A stretch of DNA of 64,000 nt from Sclerurus mexicanus (lineage: Eukaryota; Chordata; Aves; Passeriformes; Furnariidae), in NCBI GenBank assembly GCA_013396755.1, contig VWZF01001805.1, positions 62,001-126,000 on the forward strand, given 5' to 3'. Shown piece after piece: positions 27,401-37,809 of the stretch. The notes under the pieces are model-generated. The model did no database searches and was not told where the DNA came from. It worked only from the letters and a program-made list of their open reading frames with translations. The translations under genes were made by a program, and so were the position numbers. Within the stretch, counting starts at the first letter, position 1, and every line of letters begins with the position of its first letter.

Positions 27401-30400
27401 ACAGCCTTGCTCACCAGTGGATGCTTCAACACTATCATGTTTTTCCCTTTCCATTTGGTCTCAAACATCTCCGCGAAGTAGGCGCTGCGAGCGCTGAGGA
27501 TGCAGCGATGGGCACAGAAGGATTTGCCATGAACAATGAAAACAATGTCGCTTTGGTAACCCTGCTCCAGCAACCTGTGAGGGACAGACAGAAAACGAGA
27601 TAGGAGAGAAGCGAGTAAAGCTAGTGGGAGACATGGTACAATTAGGTTTAAATGAACAAATACCTCCTGGGCATTGCAGTCTCTCCCTGCCCAGTGAGAA
27701 GGCCAGCACTTGGGCTGGTACTTCACACAGTAGACTGGGATCTCTCACTCCTTTTGATAACTCAAGGAAGCTTTTGTTAGTGCAAGGAGGCTGCAGAATG
27801 AAACCTTCTTGCCTTAGGGGAACACCTGAACACAGGGAACAGATTTTAAAGCGGAACTAGTTGCCCTCAAACACATATCTAAAAGTTAATCCTGCTTTTA
27901 AATTGTCAGATGACAAAAAAGTCCTGCAGAAGGACATGCTTTCAAAAATAATTACCCCACTACAATGTAAGGTGCAATTTTCCTGCTCTCTGGGCACTGC
28001 TGGTGTGCGTGCTTTAACCATGCAGCAAATAGGAGAGAGCTTGATGTCACCCACCCTCAGAAGAAGGAAGGATGTGACAGGCACGAAAAGCAGGCAATTA
28101 CCATATCAGAGGTGAAGCCTTGATTATGACTACATGCCCATACTCTCCTTCTTTAAAAGGAAAAAACTAAGACTGCTACTTCTAGAGTTTACAGCAACCA
28201 CCACCAGTGCTTCCCAATGCCCACCACCCCTTGCATACATATCCCCACAAACATCCCCAAGAGGTCAAAACAGGTGGACATCAGGCATAATACTCCTTCT
28301 AGAGAGCAGGACTAGTGCACAGAAAGGTGTGGGGTCACACAAGTAGATGATGTCTTGAATGCTGATCTCAATCTCCTGCCACTAGAGCATCCTTCCTACT
28401 AGTGTCTTGCACAAAACCAAAAAGAAGCATTAGGGCTCTATTTGTTGCCCCCCTCTACTGTTGTCCTTTGTTTCAATTTTAACACAAGGTCTGCTTGGAA
28501 AGAGAAGCAGAAACCAGCATATTTTAGCTTTCATGTATGCTCAATCCTGCACCATCTGAGCCACACAGTCACCGGCGCAGTGATAAATCACCCTGCAAAA
28601 TTCTACTTCTCTGAAAGGCAGAATCTGATTCTACTCAGATAAATGAGTTTTCTTCCTCCCTTCGTTCCCCAGCTTCAGAAATTAGGACTCTATAGTAATG
28701 GAAAGATTGTCAGATCTTTCTAGGACTTACTAGCTCTCCAATTTCGAAGATACAAAAGCTGAAACCTTGTAAGGTCTTCTAAGTAAGTCCAATGGGAAAT
28801 AGAAAAAAAAAAACCCAACAAGTCTATGTAATAACATCAGAACTATCAGGGTAGAGAAACACAAGAAGAAAAGATTGACACTATTCCTCTACTCCTGAAC
28901 AAGCTAGGCTGCTACTCATGCCCTAGGCTAAGACTACAATGTATGACAGGCAACTTTCAGAAATATCTTAAAATTAACAGATTTTAATGAACAAAAAGAA
29001 AGAACTGTCACTATGAGTCAGTTTGAGGCTTCTTAAAGTGCTCTATATTTCACAAATGAGAAACCTATTATCAGTGTTGAAAACCTCAGCTTGCAGGCTA
29101 CAACACCTTCAGGCCTGAAACTTAACTTCAGTTGACAAATTATCCTATATTGCTGACATGGTTTTAGCAACTTGATTTTGATTTGACAGTCAAGGATGAC
29201 AGCTTAGTGCTTCTGCATTAGCTAGCTTTCTGCTGGCTCTGGAGTCTGTACCTCAGTCACTGGAGGCTGTCTTTTATATGCACACATGGCTGGAAGCCAT
29301 CTCTAAAGGCACAAAGGAAATCCCTTAGCAAGCTCTATATGCTCAGGAATGAGATAGGGTACTGATCAGTTGCCTTTCAAAGCTGCCTTTAGCAGAGAGC
29401 TCAAATATCCAGGCTAGCAGCTAAGGAAGGATGATGGAATGCTCTGCACATGCCTCATGTGCTCACCTCTGCAGGAAGACATCATAGTAGTCTCTCTTCA
29501 TGCACTTTGCTGTGATCTGTTTGTATTCCTTCAGCAGACGTCGGATGGCATCACTCAAAGCTCCATACAAACAACGTTCCCCATCAAAAGTGTTGGCCTC
29601 ACACTTTGCTCCTGCAAAACCATCACAGGTACATGCCAGCAGGCACAGTTACATCCTTCTCAAATGTCCCCAGATGGTTGCTAAACGAGTATGACTTCTG
29701 GCTGGTGACATGTTTCACAAAAACTAAGCTTCCTTCACATGTGTAGAACCTAAAGCTGTTGTCTCACAGCCAAATCCCTTTCTGAAGATGTCATGACTCA
29801 TTTAAACTGACCCGGGTAATAAGCCTCTCAGCATGGCTCCAGCAGTGTTCTGGGAAGACAAATCTTACTGTATAAAGAGTGCAATCACTTACTGGACTCT
29901 CAACAGCTCCTCCTAAAAAAGCATTTCTGCCTTGCATAAGGCAGAAGATGCCTCTATACGTGAGACTCTGCTAAAAATGTGCATTTTGCTATTTTAGAAT
30001 TATACAGGTGGTTTGTTGATTAAGAAGCTGTGAACGCAGTAGAAAAGACAAACCTTTTGAGATCTGACTCTGCACTCTGATTCCTCTGCCAGAACACCAC
30101 CACTACCTAAGGGAATTTGCGTGCTGGGAACCAAGTGGGCAGGCAATTGGCCCAGATAATTTGTCTTGCTTTGTTTGAGATTAGCAAAATCCCTCGCATT
30201 TCATCTTTAAGTCCTGCTTACAAAGCCAAGATATAGGAAGAGTACAAGAAAATTTTAAACAGACAATTCCTCATATGAAGTACAACTCCTACAACAGCAT
30301 ACTCCCAACAGCAATGCACCATCACAGAACACCAGCTGTGATTTCAGAAAGTCAAGCTTCCCTTTCTGTGCATTTTCAAGACTTCAAGCAAATCAAGAAA

Positions 30401-33349
30401 TTTCAAGCAATTTCAAGAAGCAAATTCAAGCAGAAAATGGCCTGCAAAAGGGACCATGAAAGTGTGTTCAGGACTCCCACTGTAGCCTGAGATCACTAAT
30501 CAGATGTTTGGTTGTAACAGAAGAAGTTTCCACAAGGGACAGAAGGATATCCAATCCCAACAGACTGGTATGGAGAAAGATACTGCACCCATAATCAGGA
30601 CACTTTTGCTCACCATTGGCTAGAAGATAGCGTACAAGCTCCTCATGTCCACACAGGCAAGCATAATATCTGACAATAACAAGAGAAAGAAAATTAGAGG
30701 TGCACTAGGAAGCAAAATTCAGTGTTTAGGCACAGCAGGGCACACGGACCACAACACTTCGCATCCCTGAGAAGCTTAGGAGATGACTCTTCTTAGGAGT
30801 AAGGAGTTGCTACTGAACAGCACAGGAGGAGGGAACAGCACCCACACTGGATGTACAGCAAATCCACCCCTCTAAGTCCTACTTACAGTGAGTTTTGCTT
30901 TCTCTTTCGTTGTCTAAGCCTTTCATGATTCTCTTTCACAAGGACCTCAAACAGTCCCACAAACTAGAATTCTGTAATGTGCATTGCAGCACCCAAATGT
31001 TAGTCTACCTTTACTTTGGGAAGTTAATCAGTACTCTAAATATATTGCAGATCTCTATATGCACTTTGGAATTGTGAAGACGTAAAAAGCTCACACCCTG
31101 CTCCTCAGCACCTACATGGCCATTCCTAACTACCTACTGCCTGTTTACAGCCTTGCCAGACAGACTGTGATTCCACAGTTACTTTACTTTTCACCAAGCC
31201 AAGCCTTCACCTGAAAAGACATACCAGAATGCCACAGACTTTGATGAGGAAATAGCCTAATCTAGTCAAGAACAGAGTGCTTAATCCAGGTAACCTGGTC
31301 ACAAAATGAACCACCCTTCCGAGCAGCACTACAGCAAGTGTCAGTCATATGGGACACAAAGCCATATTTAGCACAGCACTTGCAGCGAAGAGAAGCAGAA
31401 CTATAGCCAATGCTCCTAAAAAGCAGAACCTGAGACATTTTGTAACCATGCTTGTGGCAGAGCAAAATTGCTCTGAAAGCACTACATCCCACCCAGTCAG
31501 CGCTCCAGGCTGCAGCACTCACAGGGGTGTGCTGTCCCATTTATCACGGACATTAATTTCCACATCTCGCTGTTCAAGAAGGTATCTGCAAGAAAAGGGA
31601 GAGCAAAGTTATAACTTCACACAGCTACTCACTCAGTCACACTCTCCCCTGTCAAAAAATGTAACTTTGAATTCATGCAGTAATTTCCAAAGGTACGACA
31701 GGATCTTGCGTTAGATCTGGACAGCTGTCAGCTATGGCTGAAGGGGCATCAGTCAAATCTTCAACCCAAACAAGGGTGTTCTGCAGCATGGTCTGGCAGC
31801 TCCCTTCAATCTTAAGTGGTGCATACCAAGAAAGAATGGAATCAAACCCACCCCTGACAGGGCAGCAATCACAAAAGAAGTCTGAGCACTTTAGCAGTAC
31901 CTTCACTTTCTCCAACTATGCTCACAGCTTAGATGCTTACAAAAAAGTGGTCAATTCCACAAGGCCAAGGCTGGACTCCCATCCTGCTTGTGGCTTTTCC
32001 TGCCACAAGCGACACATCAGTATCACTCCAGACTGCTCCTGAATTCCTGACACTTCCTTGTCCTGCACATTTAGCCTAGATCAAATGCTGCCAACACTCC
32101 TTCTCTGGCACATCTGGCAGCCAGGCTCTGCCTTGCAGACAAATCTTCTACACAGCCTGGCCCTTGTTATAGCCTGTCCCCAACTACTGGAGCAATGACC
32201 TGTGCTAACCACATAGAGAAGTCCCTCTTAGCCTTCAAAGATTCTCAAGTTTTGGCTTTTTTATCACCCACCTCATCAGTCCTCCCTTTCACTCCCTTCA
32301 TCTTTCCTGTCTCAAACTTCAGGCTCCTCTGACCACATTCAAAATCCCAATCAACTCAGCTGCTTTCCACTCAGTCGTATGTGTCCCTCCTGCATTGACA
32401 GCACTCTCTTTTCTCCATTATCACTTCTATACTGGCCATCTTAAACCTCTGCAAGGTCACCCCCCAGGCCCCTCCTTCTACAGTAAACCTGCAATGTACT
32501 GCTTACATGATTACAATCTAATATAACAGTGGATAAAAATGTTCCCAGACCTCATCTGCCTGCACACATCACCTGCATTAGTGAGCACCTTGAAACAGAG
32601 GCTCCTTCTGATTATCTGTAAAGATCCACATGTTGGGAGATGGAAAAACCAAGTAGGATGAAGAGGTGAAAAGTCTTAGACTCAAACCATGAGATGCAGA
32701 AGAAGAGTCTGTTGTAAACTCTGGGCCTTTGCACACCCACATCCACTCACGCTGCAAACAACAAGCCCACGTCTCCCGATCCAAAGCCACTGCAGCTGAG
32801 CCGGGCTGCTTCGGTATGAGCAAGGAGACTTGACCTGAAATTCGGCATCCCCGTGTTTCTCAAAGATTCTCCCACAGTCTACAGCACAAAGCGTCTAAAC
32901 ATTTCCCTGACGACTGCTTCCCAGGGACCTAGCTTCCTACCAACCCAAACACCACCCGAGCAGACAAACAGCGACTGAGGAGCGCAGCCCTGTGCAAGGA
33001 CACTTCCCACGGGCAGCGCCCACACCCACGGTGCCCGTCTGACACCCGGGCACCGGCAGGAACAGGCAAACCCCACACACACACACACACAGCGGCCAAG
33101 ACCCGGTGCACCCGCAGCTCCTCGGGCCGCACGCGAGGTGATTTACGGGTAAAGCACCAAACGTCCCTTTGCGCCCCGGGGAGCCCCGGGAGAGCCCGGC
33201 GGTGCTTTGGGTAAACAGAGCCCGGCCGGCCCGGGCGGCCAGCGGCGGCTGCGGGGGCGCTCCGGGACCCGCTGCCCGCCCAGCCCCGCTCACCGCACAC
33301 GGCTCACGTCCCCCTTCTTGCAGCTGGTGAACAGGTCGCTGGTGTCCAT
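9212..33349 (-). CDS. ABTB1: ABTB1: ankyrin repeat and BTB/POZ domain protein 1 (whole coding span, 12 exons)
   Basis: Twelve coding exons were traced by hand on the minus strand: 33349-33294, 31585-31523, 30669-30614, 29611-29467, 27574-27415, 26515-26470, 25495-25379, 20614-20499, 15138-15040, 14467-14300, 11395-11195, 9418-9212. All junctions are GT-AG with matching phases; the total is 1,434 nt, 477 residues plus stop, against 478 remembered for human. Domains: two ankyrin repeats (about 1-64), BTB1 (about 115-185, starting SDIVFIVHGKSF), a BACK-like linker, BTB2 (about 272-400, DVCFRVEDYNFLCHK then AFFCGRSDYF), and a helical C-tail ending SIGLEC. Family knowledge: ABTB1 (BPOZ) is a cytoplasmic protein reported as a mediator of PTEN growth suppression and as promoting ubiquitination of eEF1A, with BTB domains as CUL3 adaptors. 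ATG 33349 is chosen because GCCATGG is a strong initiation context and MDTSDLF matches the human start. It lies head-to-tail, 4.8 kb downstream of the PODXL2 stop. Confidence 0.97.
9419..11194 (-). other. ABTB1: ABTB1 intron 11
   Basis: A 1.8-kb phase-0 intron. Nothing recognisable inside beyond the weak donor and the short in-frame read-through described for exon 11. Confidence 0.9.
11195..11395 (-). CDS. ABTB1: ABTB1 coding exon 11
   Basis: Two hundred one bases, phase 0, residues 343-409: end of BTB2 and a BACK-like helical repeat (DMYLLPGLKRLCGRTL, then LTRLEDQCTEYMAKIIEK). The donor is GTACCA, weak at positions +4 and +5. Read-through adds eight codons and then a stop at 11168-11170. 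Confidence 0.96.
11396..14299 (-). other. ABTB1: ABTB1 intron 10
   Basis: A 2.9-kb phase-0 intron. It contains a short AC microsatellite near the donor side (14195-14214). I recognise no repeat family or exon. Confidence 0.9.
14195..14214. repeat. (AC)10 microsatellite
   Basis: Uninterrupted dinucleotide run of 20 bases in ABTB1 intron 10, about 85 bp from the exon 10 donor. In the transcript it reads as a TG/UG run. Confidence 0.9.
14300..14467 (-). CDS. ABTB1: ABTB1 coding exon 10 (BTB2 core)
   Basis: One hundred sixty-eight bases, phase 0, residues 287-342: AFFCGRSDYFKALLEDHF, an acidic ESEE loop, then VTLHNISEDIFIRVLYYIY ending SDDTE. Donor GTGAGG; acceptor CTCCAG. Confidence 0.97.
14635..14660. 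repeat. CA/CT compound microsatellite
   Basis: Short CA run passing directly into a CT run, in ABTB1 intron 9. In the minus-strand transcript it is an AG run followed by a TG run. Confidence 0.85.
15040..15138 (-). CDS. ABTB1: ABTB1 coding exon 9
   Basis: Ninety-nine bases, phase 0 at both ends, residues 254-286: VGFGELPFDSTDNF followed by the start of BTB2 (CPDVCFRVEDYNFLCHK). Acceptor TTCTTCCTAG; donor GTATGT. Confidence 0.95.
15139..20498 (-). other. ABTB1: ABTB1 intron 8
   Basis: At 5.4 kb this is the largest ABTB1 intron. It has a pyrimidine-rich stretch on the plus strand around 17100-17280. It is otherwise AT-rich, with no recognisable repeat or exon. Confidence 0.9.
20499..20614 (-). 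CDS. ABTB1: ABTB1 coding exon 8
   Basis: One hundred sixteen bases for residues 215-253 (SSKPGTCVKVLTIEP, then QEDLALLADCALPAELR), the inter-BTB segment that is well conserved with human. Acceptor TTCTTCCAG; donor GTAGGG. Confidence 0.95.
20615..25378 (-). other. ABTB1: ABTB1 intron 7
   Basis: A 4.8-kb phase-1 intron, AT-rich, with no recognisable repeat, RNA gene or exon. Confidence 0.9.
25379..25495 (-). CDS. ABTB1: ABTB1 coding exon 7
   Basis: One hundred seventeen bases for residues 176-214 plus the first base of Val215: end of BTB1 (GRLDIDVEYV) and an Asp/Lys-rich helix through LIDDLETKCKKVYEF. Donor GTAAGC; acceptor CTTGACAG. Confidence 0.96.
26470..26515 (-). CDS. ABTB1: ABTB1 coding exon 6
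   Basis: Only 46 bases, encoding INPAAFGALLQYLYT (residues 161-175) and one base of Gly176, the BTB helix that ends in the typical LYTG. Donor GTAAAT; acceptor TTTTTTCAG. Confidence 0.96.
27415..27574 (-). CDS. ABTB1: ABTB1 coding exon 5 (BTB1 core)
   Basis: One hundred sixty bases completing Arg107 and encoding residues 108-160. It carries the BTB fold signature: the Asp116 strand, HGKSFCAHRCIL and SARSAYFAEMF, followed by TKWKGKN. Donor GTGAGC; acceptor CCTCACAG. Confidence 0.97.
29467..29611 (-). CDS. ABTB1: ABTB1 coding exon 4
   Basis: One hundred forty-five bases for residues 59-107: end of ankyrin repeat 2 (ANTFDGERCLYGALSD) and a charged linker with MKRDYYDVFLQR before BTB1. Acceptor TTTTGCAG; donor GTGAGC. 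Confidence 0.96.
30614..30669 (-). CDS. ABTB1: ABTB1 coding exon 3
   Basis: Fifty-six bases for residues 41-58 (YYACLCGHEELVRYLLAN) and the first base of Gly59. It forms the core of ankyrin repeat 2. Acceptor ATTGTCAG; donor GTGAGC. Confidence 0.96.
31523..31585 (-). CDS. ABTB1: ABTB1 coding exon 2
   Basis: Sixty-three bases completing Arg19 and encoding YLLEQRDVEINVRDKWDSTP plus part of Leu40: the end of ankyrin repeat 1 and start of repeat 2. Acceptor TTCTTGCAG; donor GTGAGT. Confidence 0.96.
31586..33293 (-). other. ABTB1: ABTB1 intron 1
   Basis: A 1.7-kb phase-2 intron. Its donor half is GC-rich and part of the CpG island, and it contains a CA/TG run at about 33073-33091. The 3' half (about 32040-32560) is pyrimidine-rich on the plus strand. 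No repeat family recognised. Confidence 0.9.
33073..33091. repeat. Short CA microsatellite in the CpG island
   Basis: A run of about nine CA units inside ABTB1 intron 1, about 200 bp downstream of the exon 1 donor in transcript orientation. Confidence 0.85.
33294..33349 (-). CDS. ABTB1: ABTB1 coding exon 1
   Basis: Encodes residues 1-18 plus two bases of Arg19; it reads MDTSDLF then a Lys-Lys-Gly-Asp ankyrin start. The donor is GTGAGC. The exon sits inside a CpG island. An unresolved base (N at 33353) lies at position -4 and does not affect coding from this start. Confidence 0.95.
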
Positions 33350-33477
33350 GGCNCCGGACCTGCATCCCCCGGGATGGGGAGCTGCGAGGGACACGGGGCA
33401 GGGCGCCCTCCACACCACGCGCGGGTGTAATGAGAGGGATCTCATGAATGCACCTCAACAAAGGCGGCTGTCACGGG

Positions 33478-33766
33478 GACGGTGCTGGACTCTTCAGTGG
33501 TGCCCAGCGTCGTGACGAGGCACAGTGGCCCTAAATTAGAACACAAGAAGTTTCACCTCAGCACGAGGAAGAACTGCTGCACATCGAGGGTGGCAGAGCA
33601 CTGGAACAGCTGCCCAGGGAGGGTGTGGAGTCTCCCTCTGTGGAGACATTCCAGACACACCTGGACACACTCCTGTGTCACCTGCTCCAGGTGACCCTGC
33701 CTGGCAGGGGTGTTGGACTGGATGATCTCCAGAGGTCCCTTCCAGCACTAACACCTCTGTGATTCC
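33478..33766 (+). mobile_element. CR1 LINE 3' fragment, well preserved
   Basis: It matches the remembered 3' part of avian CR1: GGTGCTGGACTCTTC, then AGAGCACTGGAACAG, CTGCCCAGGGAGG, GTGGAGTCTCC, TTGGACTGGATGATCTCCAG and AGGTCCCTTCCA, ending near the typical CTGTGATTC. It is 5'-truncated, as most CR1 copies are, with no intact reverse transcriptase. It lies antisense to ABTB1 and begins about 130 bp upstream of the ABTB1 ATG. Confidence 0.9.
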
Positions 33767-36700
33767 CCGTGGGATGGCGAGGAGCTGGGTGGGACACACA
33801 TGGCACAGGGGCTCCGCTCTAGAATAGAGGATTGTGCTAAGGGGGTAGCAGGAGATACCAGGTCATGGGCTGGTCCTGTGGGTATTGGGTAGAGCATCCC
33901 ACGGGGGAAAGCCACTTTCCCAGAGCCTGGGCACCTTGCACAGCTCAGGGCTTCCTGGGATGGGAGAATTTAGTGCACAGTGGGGAAGGGGGGGCCAGGC
34001 TGACCAGCCCCACCCTGGCAGAGGGAGCTTGGCAACACACAGGAATCCAGGCAGATCTAACCAAGCAAAGCACCATACTTGGGTCAGTGTTCAGACACCC
34101 AGTAGGTGCATTTTATTGCAAAGAAAACAAAACCACAACCCTGTTACTTTCAGGGCCATACACGAGTGTTTTTAAGCAATCCCAAGCAGTGGCCAGGGCT
34201 TGCAGACAGTTTAGGTCCAACAGGAATGAAGGTGTTGAGAAGAACCGCTGGGAGCCCGGCTGTCAGCTGAGATGAGCCCACGAGGCCCTCATGAGCCAGC
34301 ACAGATGAAGGTGCTTGTTGTCTGATTGTTCAAGCTGCCCCAAACTCCGAAGGAGAGATGTGCTCCTGCACAGCTGCAAAGGCAGACCAGAACAGATGAG
34401 TTGCTGACAGCAGTGGCTGCAGTGGGACCCTGCTGCAATGCTCTAAGGTCATGCTGCAATAATCCATAGGATAACATACCTTCATGTCACACTCTATTCT
34501 GTGCCAGACGAATCCTCAAGGTGATATCTTGAACTGTATTCTCAACCTGCATTACATCCTCCACAATACAGTTATTGGGTCACTTCTGTTTCTTTCCACC
34601 CTATGCACCACAAGGCAGCGTGCAGGATGCAGGGTCCTGGAACACTTTAGACTCCACATTACAGTTGTTGTTCCAGACATCTGGGCAGCATCTCAGTAAT
34701 CTGCAACTTGGCCATCCCAGACCACATCTGGCCTCCATCCCACAGGGACAGAGAGCCACTGTGACCCTGGCTGTACATCCAGACAGCGCCATCACTGATG
34801 TTCCCCAAGAGCATCTGATGTTCTCTCTGAAGAACCACCTCCACTTCAAGCCAGTTTTTGCCTTCTAATTGTAGTCCCAAGGAGCAGAGAAGGCAAATGG
34901 GGGACAAAGCCGGAAGATGGAGGTGGAGACCCTGTATTGCTACCTAGGGCCTCCACACTGGTGACTCCAGGGAATGTCCCATCTCACTGTTTTGCAGCCA
35001 GCAATGTCCTCAGACAAACCCTCCCTGACATGCCTGGTGTGAGCCCCTCTGCTCACAGGCAAGTCACGCAGCCCCTCGTGAATAAAGCAGGTGACTGTCC
35101 TAGGCAAGTCACAGGAAACAAATATCCAGAGCTAAGAGAGGGAAAAAGTTGTGGAGTTATTTTTCGTCTCCAACTCCCAACAGCCACCAGGTGTCAGTGC
35201 GATCAAACGTTTGGCAGATGAAACTCTAATGATGTCCGAGTGGGAGGCAAAGTCTTCCAGGAACTGCTTTGTCTTCTGCATCTGCTCTGTCGCCTGGCAC
35301 ACCATTCTGAGAAGTCCAACTTTGACAGTTTTTGTTAAAAAGAAGTTTAACTACATTAAGGTGATAGAAAAGCTTCCTGTTACAAATGCTAAGACAAAGT
35401 TTTTCTACCTCCCTGTGCAGAGCTGGAAACACAAGCACTGAACAGGGCAAGTGTGCTATCCAGCTCTTTACAGTGCTCCCCAGCTCACAGGTCCCCGAAG
35501 ACGACCCGTCTCTGCAAGGCTGGCAGGAGAGGGACAACAGTGCAATCGACTTGACAAGATCAGCCTAGTGCAAAAAAAAAAATTATACAGAGGAAAAACA
35601 AACAGTAAAGGGACAAAAAAGTATCACCAGACTAAAGAGAAATGCTACCAACCAGTAGATTTCTGGAGCTAAACTGGGATCATATAGCCAGGTGCACCCT
35701 GTCAGAGACAGCAGAAAACTGTCCTCAGCCTCGTGACAGCCACCCTTAGACACTCAAGATCACCTGGATGCTCCAGACTGAAAAAGAGTCTCTGGAAAAC
35801 CTTCAGGCCACAAGAAGCCAGAAGAGCAAATCAGGAGAACTTACTAGCTCATCATTGAACCCACATACACCCTTGGTTTCTTTAAAGTTTGAAGTCTCTA
35901 CACCAGATCGGGAGGTGCTGAGCCCAGCCAGCAGCCCTGCTTTATCAGTGCCTTGTTGCTTCTCTGAATTAGGATGGCGGAGAGAAAATAGGGCAGCAAA
36001 GCAGCTCCTAGCAGTCACATGCACCAAGGAAGTGTTTTGTGGATGAACTGATTCACATCTAATGGGTGGCTTTATCTTTTTAATAGCCACTGGGCATTAA
36101 AAACATATTTAATGAGGATTATTGGACTTAGAAACATTTACACGGTGAAGCTGCCTAAAGGCCATGGGCACGCCAGGCCCCATTATGCTAAGTGCTATAC
36201 AAACTCAAACTTTAACTCCATGCTTTAATTTACTCACCATAACAATTTGCATTCCATCCCATGAGCCCCAAAGTGCCATCACCACAGCCACAGGAACTGT
36301 GCAGTTACACTGCACAGACCCATCAAACTCAGCAGGAGTCATTAAGTGAGGGGTGGCCAGAGAAGAGCCACGTGTGGCTGTGCATGTACATGGACTGTCA
36401 TCCCACTACCAACTGCTGGGGCAGGAGAAGGAACTCCTCTGAGCATCTCTGCAACCCTACCAAGATACAAAAGCAGCTGATGATCACTGTCTTCTACATA
36501 ACAGGGAAAGATATGGAGGCAAGCTAAAACCACTGAAAACTGGAATCTGGATAGGAAACCAACGGTTATCACCTTTCTTGAAACTCTAATAGACTGGTAT
36601 CAACGTGGTCCTACATCAAGGCTATCTGTGATGCAGTTTGTATGCAAAGCGCTACGCAAACTGAAACAACAGACTCTTGTACCTTGACTTCAGGCACACA

Positions 36701-37809
36701 TACCAGGGATGAACATGCTAAAAATATCTGTACATACAGTGATAGATTTACAGGCTCAGCATCAGGCTGCACATCTGGGGCCTTTCTGTACAAAGGTTCC
36801 CTTAAAGACCAAGTGTGAAGCTGCATCTCGCAGTAAGCAAGCGCACAGATCACGGCAGCAGAGAGAAATACTGTTGCCTCTGACCAAAGCAAGTCCCTCA
36901 ATCCCTCAATGACAGAAGAAACAAGTGTTTCCAGTCTCGGTTTAGGCAGGGCTCAGAGAACAATTATGCATATTCACGTGCCTTTTATCACACGTCTTCT
37001 GGGAGCCAGAGCCTCAAAGTTGCCTGAGGCATGCCCGAGAAAGTTCATTGGGGAGCTCTTAGATCCTATTCTCATCTCATCTGGCTTACACTTGCCTAAA
37101 TGCAGCGATTTTAAAGATGCTACCCCGATTTACACCCGTGGGACATTAAACACTTCCATCCTGCCCTCAGGGCAGCATGCTGAAAAAGGGAAACAAAAGG
37201 ACATGACAATTACCTGTTTCTGAGTTTTAACTTTTCACGCTGTTTAAAAAGTCTCACATAGTCTTTACATTTATCTCAAAATGACCAACTGAAACCAAGC
37301 TATCCTGAAAAATAGAACTGGAGTGGAAGATGCCTGCCAGTCTAAAACTGAGACTTCAACACAGGATACTTTGCTGATGATTTCCCAGGCTGTTGTGTGA
37401 AAGAGGCATGTAAATGCCATTTTTGAGCAACTCTCCAACTTGAAGCAAATTTCCAGGTAAGATGCTGCACCATGGCACCGAATTCTCTGCAGTGAAGCAA
37501 GGGTAAAGTGCTCAAACTTTGCAAACTCAGCTTGGAGCTGTGGAGCTGAAAAAGGGAGTGGGGCTGTTTGTGGTACCAGGGTGAAATGAGATGACAGCAG
37601 GGGGCATGTTTTTGCCAAATGTAAACATCAGCTCTCATCTAATTAGCAGCTGAATGCTAGAGCACTACAAAACCTGTTCTCACATGTGGAATGCAAACTC
37701 TGCCCAGGATGTCTGACTGAATCTTGGCTCCCCTCCATCCAGAATGCACAGGTTTTACAGCACCTGTACAGACTCAATGTGATCTCAAGGTCAGGATCTG
37801 GAAAGTGAA
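33767..37809. other. Spacer between PODXL2 3' end and ABTB1 5' end
   Basis: About 4 kb with no coding exon I recognise on either strand. It must contain any distal promoter or enhancer of ABTB1. Extra minus-strand ATTAAA hexamers occur near 36.07-36.23 kb and could be distal PODXL2 poly(A) sites. Confidence 0.65.

Larger units (their letters stand above)
25496..31522 (-). other. ABTB1: ABTB1 introns 2 to 6
   Basis: Introns at 25496-26469, 26516-27414, 27575-29466, 29612-30613 and 30670-31522 separate exons 7 to 2. They are 0.85-1.9 kb each. I see only a short CA run near 26440 and no recognisable transposon or extra exon. Confidence 0.85.
31574..33365 (-). promoter_or_regulatory. ABTB1: Overlapping upstream ORF of ABTB1
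   Basis: An ATG at 33365-33363 lies 16 bases before the main start, in a different frame, with G at -3. In the spliced message it reads through all of exon 1 and stops at TGA in exon 2 (31576-31574), 27 codons in total. It would overlap the main start, an arrangement known to lower translation of the downstream frame. It applies only if transcription starts upstream of 33365. Confidence 0.4.
32990..33450. promoter_or_regulatory. ABTB1: CpG island and probable promoter of ABTB1
   Basis: Dense CpG and strongly elevated GC compared with the flanks, covering ABTB1 exon 1, the start of intron 1 and about 100 bp upstream of the ATG. No TATA box is evident, as is usual for such promoters. The transcription start is not determinable here. 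The island stops where a CR1 copy begins at about 33,480. Confidence 0.75.

Noticed and set aside
32937..33461. 174-codon minus-strand frame through the ABTB1 promoter, exon 1 and intron 1
   Set aside because: It is in the wrong frame for ABTB1 and runs into the intron; only its segment from the ATG at 33365 is kept, as a possible upstream ORF.
33536..33799. 87-codon minus-strand frame upstream of ABTB1
   Set aside because: It lies almost entirely within the CR1 fragment on its antisense strand.
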